A DNA stretch of 64,000 nt from Streptomyces agglomeratus. Its GTDB lineage: Bacteria > Actinomycetota > Actinomycetes > Streptomycetales > Streptomycetaceae. Numbering within the stretch: the stretch's first letter is position 1; every line of letters begins with the position of its first letter. The position numbers were made by a program, and so were the translations under genes. The stretch is taken from assembly GCF_001746415.1 (NCBI RefSeq), contig NZ_MEHJ01000001.1, positions 6,640,501 through 6,704,500 of the forward strand, given 5' to 3'. The notes under the pieces are model-generated. The model worked only from the letters and a program-made list of their open reading frames with translations, was not told where the DNA came from and ran no database searches. Positions 57,104 through 64,000 of this stretch are shown here, piece by piece.

Positions 57104-57906
57104 CGGCGGCCGGCCGCAGCTCGGCGCTGCGTACCGCGCCCTCCGGCTGGTGCGTACGGTGGGCATCCGCCGAGGACGCGCCGCTGCGCCTGTTCTGCCT
57201 CCCGCACACGGGCGGCGGCGCGGCTCTCTACCGGGCCTGGGCCCAGCGGCTGGCCCCCGCCGTCGACGTGGTGTCCGTCCGGCTGCCCGGCCGGGAGAAC
57301 CGGTTCCGGGAGACCCCGTACCGCAGGCTCGACACGCTCGTCGAGGCGCTGGTGGACGCCGTGGAGCCGCTGCTGGACCGGCCGCACGTGTGGTTCGGCC
57401 ACAGCATGGGCGCGCTCGTCGGCTACGAGGTGTGCCGCACACTGCGCGACAGAGGGCTGCGGGAACCGGAGCGGCTGCTCGTCTCCGGCCGCCGGGCCCC
57501 GCACCTCGCCTCGCGGCAACGCGAGGTCCACGACGCGCCGACCGGCGAACTCGTCGCCCACCTCCGCGAGTTGAACGGCACGCCCGCCGAGCTGCTCGAC
57601 AGCCCCGCCGTACTGTCGGCGCTGCTGCCCATGATGCGCGCGGACTTCGCGGTCTCCGAGACCTACCGCTGGAGCCCCGGCACCCCGCTGGGCTGCCCCG
57701 TCCTCGTACTCGGCGGCTCGCGCGACAGCCTGGCGACGCCCGGCGAACTGGCCGCCTGGCGCGAGCACTCGACCGCCGGCTGCGAGGTGCGGATGTACGA
57801 CGGCGGTCACTTCTATCTGCACGAGGAAGCCCGCGAGCAGGTCCTGACGGCCCTGGCCGCCGAACTGCCGGCGCTGGGCGCCGCACTCACCGGGAGGCAG
57901 CAGTGA
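57091..57906 (+). CDS. type II thioesterase
   Basis: A 271-residue alpha/beta hydrolase of the external (type II) thioesterase family: FCLPHTGGGAALYRAWAQRL (about residues 36-55), LPGRENRFRE (about 65-74), the nucleophile motif FGHSMGALVGYEV (about 101-113, Ser), LGGSRDSLATP with Asp (about 208-218) and GGHFYLHE with His (about 235-242). TEIIs remove wrong or stalled acyl groups from carrier proteins. The GTG at 57091 follows GGGGAGAGGG and overlaps the GMC stop; its own TGA overlaps the GTG of the last NRPS gene, so GMC, TEII and NRPS3 are translationally coupled. Confidence 0.93.
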   Translation: MDAVAAAGRSSALRTAPSGWCVRWASAEDAPLRLFCLPHTGGGAALYRAWAQRLAPAVDVVSVRLPGRENRFRETPYRRLDTLVEALVDAVEPLLDRPHVWFGHSMGALVGYEVCRTLRDRGLREPERLLVSGRRAPHLASRQREVHDAPTGELVAHLRELNGTPAELLDSPAVLSALLPMMRADFAVSETYRWSPGTPLGCPVLVLGGSRDSLATPGELAAWREHSTAGCEVRMYDGGHFYLHEEAREQVLTALAAELPALGAALTGRQQ

Positions 57907-60900
57907 CCGCGCACGACACCCCCACGATCTCCGGCACCGAGTTCCCCCTGACCGATCTCCAGGCGGCCTACATGGTCGGGTCGAGCCCTCTCATGGAACT
58001 CGGCGGCTTCCGGCCGAACCTCTACACCGAGATCGACATGGTGGACTTCGACCCCGCTGCGGCGCGGCGGGCCGTTGACCTGCTGATCGCGCGGCACGAA
58101 CACCTGCGGACCGTGATGACCGAGGAGGGCGGCCAGCGGGTGCTCGGACCCGGCGAGGTCACCACGTTCCGGCTGCGCACGACCGACCTGACCGGGCTGC
58201 CGGCGGAGCGCCGGGAGGCGGAGATCCGCCGGACCCGGGAGCGGATGAGGGACGAGGGCCCGGCGCCCACCGGCTGGCCGCTGTTCGAGATCACCGCGCA
58301 GCGCCTGCGGCCGCACCGCACCCGGGTGCACTTCGCCATGAGCTTGCTGCTGCTCGACTCGACGAGCACCCGCAGGCTCCAGGACGAGTGGTGGCAGCTC
58401 TACCGCGACCCCGGAGCCGAACTGCCTCCGGTGCCCGGCACCTTCCGTGCATGCCTGCTGGCGCGCGCCCGCGACGAGGACACCGACGACTACCGCAAGC
58501 ACTGGCAGTACTGGGAGTCGCGGCTCGACTCGCTGCCCGACGCCCCCCGGCTGCCGCTCGCCGGGCCGGCCGGCGGCATCCGCTCCGCCCGGCTGACCCG
58601 GCGCTCCTGCCTGCTGAGCCGGGAGCAGTGGCAGCGGCTGCGCGCCAACTTCCGCAAGCACCGCGTCCTGCCGACGACCGGGCTGCTGCACGTGTACGCG
58701 GAGGTGCTCGGCGCCTGGGCGGCGGCCCCGCACTTCTGCCTCAACGTCCTGCACCAGAACTGGGTGGTGAAACACCCCGAAGCGCAGGGCGTGGTCGGGC
58801 AGTTCAGCGCCACCCTGCCGCTGGAGGTGGACCTGTGCGACGACGAGGACTTCTTCGTACGGGCGGTCCGGTTGCAGCGGCGGCTCTGGAAGGACCTGGA
58901 GCACTCCGACGTCAGCGCGGTGCGGGTCACCCGCGAACTCGCGGCCCGCCGGGGCTGGACCTCGCGCGCCGCTCTGCCCTACGTCTTCAACAGCATGCTC
59001 GGACCGGGGGAGCAGCCGGCCGCAGGACGGGGCGTCTGCCGTACGGTCACGTCCGCGCTGCGCACCCCTCAGGTCCTGATCGACCAGCAGGTCAAGGACG
59101 CCCCCGGCGGGGGTGTCGAGTGCGTGTGGGACATCGTCGACGAAGCCTTCCCGGCCGGTCTCCCGGACGCGATGTTCGAGGCGTACCGGCACATGCTGGA
59201 ATCGCTCGCCGCGCCGGGCGGCGCGGAGGTCGCGCCCGAGCCGCCGACGGCGGCCCACCGGCAGCGCGTGGAGGCGCTCAACACGAGCGCCGGGCCCCTC
59301 CCGTCGGGACGGCTGGAGGACGCGTTCCTGCGCGTGGCGGCCGAACGGCCGGACCTGCCCGCGGTGGTCACGGCCGGCCGCACCCTGACGTACGGGGAAC
59401 TGGAGGCGCTCTCGCGGTCCGTGGCCGGGTGGCTGCGCGAGCGGGGTGTCGGCCGGGGCGACGTCGTGCCCGTCGTCATGGACAAGGGCTGGGAACAGGT
59501 GGCGGCCGTACTGGGGGTGCTGCGGGCCGGCGCCGCCTACTGCCCCATGGCCGTGACCCTGCCGTCCGAGCGCCTCGTCCGGCTGCTCGACGCCTGTTCG
59601 GCGCGGGTGCTCCTGTGCCAGTCCCACCGGATGCCCCGACCCGGCGCGGACCACTCGCTCCCGGCGCTGTGCGTGGACCTGGCGGAACCGGGCGCACCGG
59701 GCCTGGAGCCGCCGGTGAGCGACTCCGGGGAACTGGCGTACATCATCCACACCTCGGGCTCGACCGGGGAACCCAAGGGCGTCATGATCGGCCACGGGGC
59801 GGCCCTCAACACGATCACGGACATCAACCGGCGGCTGCGACTCGCGCCGGACGACCGGGTGTTCGGGATCTCGTCGCTCAGCTTCGACCTGTCGGTCTGG
59901 GACGTCTTCGGCACCTTGTCGGCCGGGGCCGCCCTCGTGCTCCCCGAGGCGGCCGGGCACCCCGACCCCGAGGGCTGGGCCGCGGCGGCGCTCGCGCACG
60001 GCGTGACCGTGTGGAACTCCGTACCCGCGCTCGCCGAGATGCTCGTCGAGGTCGTCGCCGACCGGCCGCGAGGACCCGCGGCGCCGCTGCGCGCGTTCCT
60101 GCTGAGCGGCGACTGGATACCCACCTCGCTGCCCGACCGCATGCGGTGCCTGTGGCCGGAGGTACGGGTGCTCGCGCTCGGCGGCGCCACCGAGGCGTCG
60201 ATCTGGTCGAACAGTTACGAGATCGGCCGGGTCGATCCCGACTGGCGCAGTATTCCGTACGGCACTCCGCTGAGCGGGCAGACGATGCGCGTGCTCGACC
60301 ACCGCATGGAGGTCAGGCCGCCCTGGGCCACCGGCCGTATCCACATCGGCGGGGCCGGGGTCGCCCAGGGATACATGAACGACCCCGAGCGCACGGCCGA
60401 ACGGTTCGTCCCGCATCCGAAGACCGGCGAACGCCTTTACTGGACGGGCGACCTGGGCCGCTACTGGCCGGACGGCACCATCGAGTTCCTGGGCCGGGAG
60501 GACCGCCAGGTCAAGATCCAGGGGTTCCGGGTCGAGCCCGGCGAGGTGGAGGCCGCGGTACGCAGCCACCCGGCCGTGGCCGAGTGCGCGGTGTCCGCGG
60601 CGGACGCGCCGAACGGCCTGCAACGGCTCGTGTCCGTGGTGGTCCCGCGCGACGGGGCCCGCGTCACCGGGGCGCAGATCACCCGGCACCTGCGGGAGCG
60701 GCTGCCGTCGTACATGGTCCCCGGGCAGATAGGGATCGTCGAACGGCTGCGGCTGACCGCGAACGGCAAGGTCGACCTGGCCGGCATGACGGCGGCGGCA
60801 GCGGCCGGCGCGGCGCCGGGCGACGAGGGCGCGGGCGGCGGCGCGGACGGGCCGGACGGGCCGGACGACAAGGTGGCGCGCCGGCTCGGTGAGCTCTGGG

Positions 60901-61925
60901 CCGAGCTGCTGGGAGTCCCCTCGGTCGGCCCCGACAGCGACTTCTTCGCCCTGGGCGGCAACTCGCTGCTCGCGCTGCGGCTCGTCAACCGGGTCCGGGC
61001 GGAACTCGGCGCGGACGTGCAGTTCGGCCTGATCTTCGAATCGCCGACCCTGCGGGCCTTCGCGGCGGCCGTCCGCGACGGCAGCCGGCCGACGGCGTGC
61101 GCGGTCACGCTCGCGGAGGGCGCGGGCAGCGGGGCGGAACCCGGGCTGTTCCTCTTCCACCCCGTGGGCGGCTCGGTCACCAGCTACCTCGAACTCGCCC
61201 GTACCTGGCCCGGTCCGGTACGCGCCTTCCAGAGCCGGCTGCTCGTCGGGGGCGCCGACGCGGCGGGCGAAGGGGACCTGGAGGCGATGGCGGCCTCGTA
61301 CTGCCGGGAGCTGCGGGAACTGGCGCCCGAAGGACCGTATCTGCTCGGCGGCTGGTCGATGGGCGGGGTACTGGCCTACGAGGCGGCCCGGCAGCTGACC
61401 GCCGACGGCCACGCGTGCCGCGTCTTCATGATCGACAGTCTGGTCGCCGAAGGGCGTACGCCGGCCACGGCGGCCGAGGCCCACCTCGAATTCCTCGGCG
61501 ACCTGGCCGGCGGGCGTCCGCCCGCCGGTCTGGTGGCCGCGGTCCGGGAGGCGGGACCCGAGGAGCTGACGCGGACCGCGAGGGCGGCTGCGGTCGGGCA
61601 CGGGCTGCTCCCCTCGGAGATCGATGAGGCGGGCTTCGAGCGGCTGTCGGGCGCGCACGCGCACAACCTGCGGCTCCTGGGTGCTTACCGGCCCGGCCCC
61701 TGTGAGGTTCCGGCGCTGCTGTTTGTCGCGGGGAAGCAGCAGGGGTCCCTCCAGGGGCCGGGCGCCGCCTGGCGGGCGGTGTGCCCGGGGATCGAGGTCG
61801 AGATCCTTGAGGGGGACCACTACTCGATCGTGGCAGGCGGCGGACTCCGGGCCGTCGGCGAGCGCGTCATCCGGTGGCTGGCCGGTACGGGGGTGACCGG
61901 CGAGGCGTCCCGGACGGGGGTCTGA
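57903..61925 (+). CDS. NRPS: degenerate Cy - A(Cys-like) - PCP - TE
   Basis: A 1340-residue terminal-type module without an N-terminal docking domain. The Cy-like domain (about 10-435) has FPLTDLQAAYMVG and RTPQVLIDQQ, but DxxxxD reads SLLLLD (Ser147, Asp152) and GDFT/PVVFTS are changed (GQFS, PYVFNS), so cyclisation is doubtful. The A domain (about 465-965) gives D-L-W-N-L-S-L-I-W-K, one residue (Trp for Tyr239) from the cysteine code. PCP LGGNSL (about 1018) and TE (about 1085-1335, GWSMGG, MIDSLV, GDHYSI) follow. It should add the last residue and release the product. GTG 57903 is coupled to the TEII stop with GGAGG upstream. Confidence 0.9.
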   Translation: MTAHDTPTISGTEFPLTDLQAAYMVGSSPLMELGGFRPNLYTEIDMVDFDPAAARRAVDLLIARHEHLRTVMTEEGGQRVLGPGEVTTFRLRTTDLTGLPAERREAEIRRTRERMRDEGPAPTGWPLFEITAQRLRPHRTRVHFAMSLLLLDSTSTRRLQDEWWQLYRDPGAELPPVPGTFRACLLARARDEDTDDYRKHWQYWESRLDSLPDAPRLPLAGPAGGIRSARLTRRSCLLSREQWQRLRANFRKHRVLPTTGLLHVYAEVLGAWAAAPHFCLNVLHQNWVVKHPEAQGVVGQFSATLPLEVDLCDDEDFFVRAVRLQRRLWKDLEHSDVSAVRVTRELAARRGWTSRAALPYVFNSMLGPGEQPAAGRGVCRTVTSALRTPQVLIDQQVKDAPGGGVECVWDIVDEAFPAGLPDAMFEAYRHMLESLAAPGGAEVAPEPPTAAHRQRVEALNTSAGPLPSGRLEDAFLRVAAERPDLPAVVTAGRTLTYGELEALSRSVAGWLRERGVGRGDVVPVVMDKGWEQVAAVLGVLRAGAAYCPMAVTLPSERLVRLLDACSARVLLCQSHRMPRPGADHSLPALCVDLAEPGAPGLEPPVSDSGELAYIIHTSGSTGEPKGVMIGHGAALNTITDINRRLRLAPDDRVFGISSLSFDLSVWDVFGTLSAGAALVLPEAAGHPDPEGWAAAALAHGVTVWNSVPALAEMLVEVVADRPRGPAAPLRAFLLSGDWIPTSLPDRMRCLWPEVRVLALGGATEASIWSNSYEIGRVDPDWRSIPYGTPLSGQTMRVLDHRMEVRPPWATGRIHIGGAGVAQGYMNDPERTAERFVPHPKTGERLYWTGDLGRYWPDGTIEFLGREDRQVKIQGFRVEPGEVEAAVRSHPAVAECAVSAADAPNGLQRLVSVVVPRDGARVTGAQITRHLRERLPSYMVPGQIGIVERLRLTANGKVDLAGMTAAAAAGAAPGDEGAGGGADGPDGPDDKVARRLGELWAELLGVPSVGPDSDFFALGGNSLLALRLVNRVRAELGADVQFGLIFESPTLRAFAAAVRDGSRPTACAVTLAEGAGSGAEPGLFLFHPVGGSVTSYLELARTWPGPVRAFQSRLLVGGADAAGEGDLEAMAASYCRELRELAPEGPYLLGGWSMGGVLAYEAARQLTADGHACRVFMIDSLVAEGRTPATAAEAHLEFLGDLAGGRPPAGLVAAVREAGPEELTRTARAAAVGHGLLPSEIDEAGFERLSGAHAHNLRLLGAYRPGPCEVPALLFVAGKQQGSLQGPGAAWRAVCPGIEVEILEGDHYSIVAGGGLRAVGERVIRWLAGTGVTGEASRTGV

Positions 61926-61937
61926 CGCGGCCGTCGC

Positions 61938-61968
61938 GACGGCCCGGAGGGTCTGCGGGCGGGCCGTC
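61938..61968. terminator. bidirectional terminator at the end of the NRPS transcript
   Basis: GACGGCCCG (61938-61946) pairs with CGGGCCGTC (61960-61968) around a 13-base loop, in the 41-base gap between the convergent NRPS and ABC permease genes. It overlaps the permease stop codon. No U-tract is present. Confidence 0.55.
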
Positions 61969-62833
61969 AGTAGCGGCCGAGGGTTCCCCGGCGCTTGGCG
62001 ACCCGCTCCAGGCGGGCGAAGAGGAACACGCCGACCGCGACGATCAGGACGGGCTGGAGGAGCACCCACCACAGTCCCCAGCCGCTCTGAAGGCCGGTCA
62101 GGGAGTGACCGCCCACCAGGATGTCGCGCATCGCCTCGATGCTCGGCGAGATCGGGACGACGAGCCGGCTGATGAAGGCCGTCCAGTCCGGCATGTTGTC
62201 GAGCGGGACGAACGTGCCGCCCGCGATGAACCACACGGCCACCGACAACTGGGTGATGATCTCGATGCGTTTGAACACCAGGGTCAGTCCGCACAGGATC
62301 AGCGCGAGGCCGCAGGTTCCGATGACGATGGACGCCAGCGGCACCAGGGTCTGCACGTCCCAGGGCATGTCCCCGCCCCTGGCCTCGATGGTGATGACTC
62401 CCACGAGGAGGACGGACAGCGCGCTCGGCAGCGCCGAGACGATGGCGGCGACCTGACGGCCGAGAACCAGCGTCCAGGACGGCAGCGGCGTGAGGTACGT
62501 CTGCTCCAGCACGCCTGACTGCATGTCACCGAGGTAGCTCCAGAAGGCCCGGTTCACCTGTTCGTGGATGAAGGTGAGCGGCACCATGCCGAGGAGCCCC
62601 GGCAGGAGGAGGTCGTCCCGCAGCTGTCCGCGTCCCATGAACAGGACGAGCAGCAGGTAGAACAGCGGGAAAGTGATCATCTGTACCAGGACCTCGCGCC
62701 ACCCCGCCACCAGGCTCAGCAGGCCCTTGTGCACCTCGTTGCTGAAGCCGTTGAAATAGGTGGCGGCGCGCGGGCGGTCCGCGGTGCTTGCCGGGCCGGT
62801 GGTGCGGCCGGCTGTCGGAGTGAGCGTCGTCAT
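61967..62833 (-). CDS. ABC-2 type exporter permease (DrrB-like)
   Basis: A 288-residue permease with six predicted membrane helices (for example MITFPLFYLLLVLFMG at about 52-67, LPGLLGMVPLTFIHEQV at about 76-92, VAAIVSALPSALSVLLVGVI at about 126-145, and LQPVLIVAVGVFLFARLE near the C-terminus). The family partners a DrrA-type ATPase and usually exports the cluster product or gives self-resistance. It is co-directional with a second permease 18 bases upstream and an ATPase beyond, and convergent with the NRPS gene. The two permeases share the ends KGLLS near residue 37 and LGRY/LGQY at the C-terminus, so they arose by duplication and probably form a heterodimer. Confidence 0.85.
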   Translation of the reverse strand: MTTLTPTAGRTTGPASTADRPRAATYFNGFSNEVHKGLLSLVAGWREVLVQMITFPLFYLLLVLFMGRGQLRDDLLLPGLLGMVPLTFIHEQVNRAFWSYLGDMQSGVLEQTYLTPLPSWTLVLGRQVAAIVSALPSALSVLLVGVITIEARGGDMPWDVQTLVPLASIVIGTCGLALILCGLTLVFKRIEIITQLSVAVWFIAGGTFVPLDNMPDWTAFISRLVVPISPSIEAMRDILVGGHSLTGLQSGWGLWWVLLQPVLIVAVGVFLFARLERVAKRRGTLGRY

Positions 62834-62851
62834 GGTCGGTCCCCACTCATT

Positions 62852-63712
62852 TCAGTACTGGCCGAGCCGGCCGTCGCGTACGGCTCTGCGTTGGTTGCGG
62901 GCGAAGAGCCATCCCCCGAAGAGGACGAGCGCGAAGGTGTAGGCGATCAGCCACGGCAGCGTTCCGTCGGACCAGATGTCCCCGAGCGACTGCCCCTCGA
63001 AGAGCACCTTGGTGGTCGCCTCCACGCCCAGAGTGGTCGGCAGGAAGCGCGCCACCACCGCCAGCCAGTCCGGGTAGAGGCCGAGCGGCATCATCGAGCC
63101 GTTCAGCAGGATGACCAGCGAGGTGAACAGGGAGTGCAGGGCGCCGACCATGGGCGAGCTGACGGCGATGGCCGCGAGTACGAACGTGAACGCCAGGACG
63201 TTGATGATCACCAGCGCGTAGGGCAGCAGCGCCTCGGGCCGCAGCGGGATCGTCACATCGGCCACGAGCATCGGCACCAGCGTGGCGACCAGGGCCACCA
63301 GCAGGCCCATCACCGACGCGGTGACCAGCCGTCCCAGCATGATCACCCATGGCGGCGCGGGTGACATGTGGCTCTGGGAGTAGGTGCCGCCGCGCTTCTC
63401 CTCGACGAGGTCCGCCACCATGACGAGGCTGGCGTACTGGAGGAACCAGTAGCCGCTGATGGCGACCAGGGTTTCCGGGAGCAGGTCCCGGCGGAGCGAG
63501 CCCTGGCCCATCACGTACTGCATGCCGAGGTACAGCATCGTGCTGATGACCAGCGTGATGATGTGACCGATCGGGTGGGCGAGCTGCGAGAGCAGGCCCT
63601 TGCGGACCTCGGCGCTCATCACGCGCAGCCCGGTGGCCGGTGTCAGCCGCCAGTCGGCCCAGGCCGGCCGGCCGGGCGCCCGCGCGGTGTCCGGGGACGC
63701 CAGGCTAGTCAT
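62852..63712 (-). CDS. ABC-2 type exporter permease
   Basis: A 286-residue permease with the same plan as its downstream neighbour: a cytoplasmic start ending EVRKGLLSQL, six hydrophobic segments (including IGHIITLVISTMLYLGMQYV at about 48-67 and LLVALVATLVPMLV at about 136-149), and RDGRLGQY at the end. Its ATG (63710-63712) overlaps the stop of the upstream ATPase gene, which shows translational coupling inside one exporter operon. It probably transports the PKS-NRPS product; the substrate is inferred from position only. Confidence 0.85.
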   Translation of the reverse strand: MTSLASPDTARAPGRPAWADWRLTPATGLRVMSAEVRKGLLSQLAHPIGHIITLVISTMLYLGMQYVMGQGSLRRDLLPETLVAISGYWFLQYASLVMVADLVEEKRGGTYSQSHMSPAPPWVIMLGRLVTASVMGLLVALVATLVPMLVADVTIPLRPEALLPYALVIINVLAFTFVLAAIAVSSPMVGALHSLFTSLVILLNGSMMPLGLYPDWLAVVARFLPTTLGVEATTKVLFEGQSLGDIWSDGTLPWLIAYTFALVLFGGWLFARNQRRAVRDGRLGQY

Positions 63713-64000
63713 GGGCCGGCCCCTTGATGAGACCCATGAAGACGTCTTCGAGATCCGGCTGGACCTGGGCCAGTGACTGGACCACGGCCCGCTGCTCGCG
63801 CAGCCGGTCGACGAGCGCGTAGATCTCCTGCGGGTCTGCCACCCGCCCCGAGATGATCGTCGCTCCCTCGACCGAGGAGGCGGTGAAGCCGGACGGCATC
63901 GTCAGCTCCGGCAGCTCGCCCTCGATGCGGACCTCGTACTTGTCCCGCTCCCGGAACTGCGAGAGGAGCTGCTCGGTCGGCAGGTCGGCGATGACGCGGC
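63705..64000 (-). CDS. ABC transporter ATP-binding protein, C-terminal part (cut by window edge)
   Basis: The frame is open to the right edge and covers the last 98 codons. It reads RVIADLPTEQLLSQF, then a strand-rich C-terminal domain and QVQPDLEDVFMGL near the end, which matches the region after the ATPase core in DrrA-like exporters (the EDVF motif close to the C-terminus is typical). Walker and signature motifs lie outside the window. The stop overlaps the start of the first permease. Together they form an ATPase-permease-permease export system on the strand opposite the biosynthetic genes. Confidence 0.8.
   Translation of the reverse strand, partial: RVIADLPTEQLLSQFRERDKYEVRIEGELPELTMPSGFTASSVEGATIISGRVADPQEIYALVDRLREQRAVVQSLAQVQPDLEDVFMGLIKGPAHD

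Overview
This is a high-GC actinobacterial chromosome segment, almost certainly from Streptomyces or a close relative. The evidence is the strongly G/C-ending codons, the frequent GTG and TTG starts, a SARP-type activator, a tandem glycine riboswitch in front of gcvP, and an order of DUF881, small basic protein, DUF881, GarA-like FHA, FtsR-like MerR, DUF151 nuclease and second MerR that is recognisable across Actinobacteria. No rRNA, tRNA, CRISPR array, transposase or integrase was seen. All family assignments come from reading motifs by eye; no search was run.

Layout. Positions 1-11.4 kb are conserved core: the 3' end of a sugar-nucleotide gene (mannose-1-phosphate guanylyltransferase/phosphomannomutase type), the DUF881/Sbp/DUF881 membrane set, a GarA/OdhI-like FHA protein, FtsR-like MerR, bifunctional nuclease, a second MerR, DNA polymerase IV, a PRC-barrel protein, and glycine decarboxylase behind a tandem glycine riboswitch. 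Positions 11.5-27.4 kb hold a loose set of small transcription units: DUF5999, a glutamate-cysteine-ligase-like enzyme, a CPBP membrane protein, PhzF, PadR, SRPBCC, a Clp N-domain protein, two EamA transporters, PaiB-like and PPOX flavoproteins with a divergent MocR regulator, LysR, an isochorismatase-fold protein lacking its catalytic residues, and a Rieske lipoprotein. Several intergenic gaps carry palindromes, short tandem repeats or strong hairpins.

From about 27.6 kb to beyond the right edge lies a hybrid type I PKS-NRPS biosynthetic gene cluster. It starts with an FAD monooxygenase/epoxidase-like enzyme, a SnoaL-like protein and an LLM-class oxidoreductase. An AfsR/SARP-type activator follows, with one visible in-frame TTA codon. 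The PKS has a KSQ-AT(malonyl)-ACP loading module, module 1 KS-AT(methylmalonyl)-inactive DH-KR-ACP, and module 2 KS-AT(malonyl)-DH-KR-ACP on a second protein. Three single-module NRPSs follow, all with cysteine-type adenylation codes, and between them sit a GMC oxidoreductase and a type II thioesterase. A DrrAB-like ABC exporter on the opposite strand closes the window. The simplest reading is a 5-hydroxy-4-methylhex-2-enoyl chain joined to one to three cysteines, with at least one thiazoline. I do not recognise the product.

Most notable points: (i) two essentially identical 1.36 kb KS-coding blocks with extreme G-over-C and T-over-A skew, i.e. GRINS-type repeats; (ii) a one-base deletion inside the first of these that splits the module 1 KS just after its active-site cysteine, with a TGATG stop-restart 40 bases on; (iii) three heterocyclization (Cy) domains of which only the middle one keeps DxxxxD, the others reading NxxxxD and SxxxxD; (iv) two NRPS modules each ending in a thioesterase plus a free-standing one, so the assembly order is not obvious from gene order.
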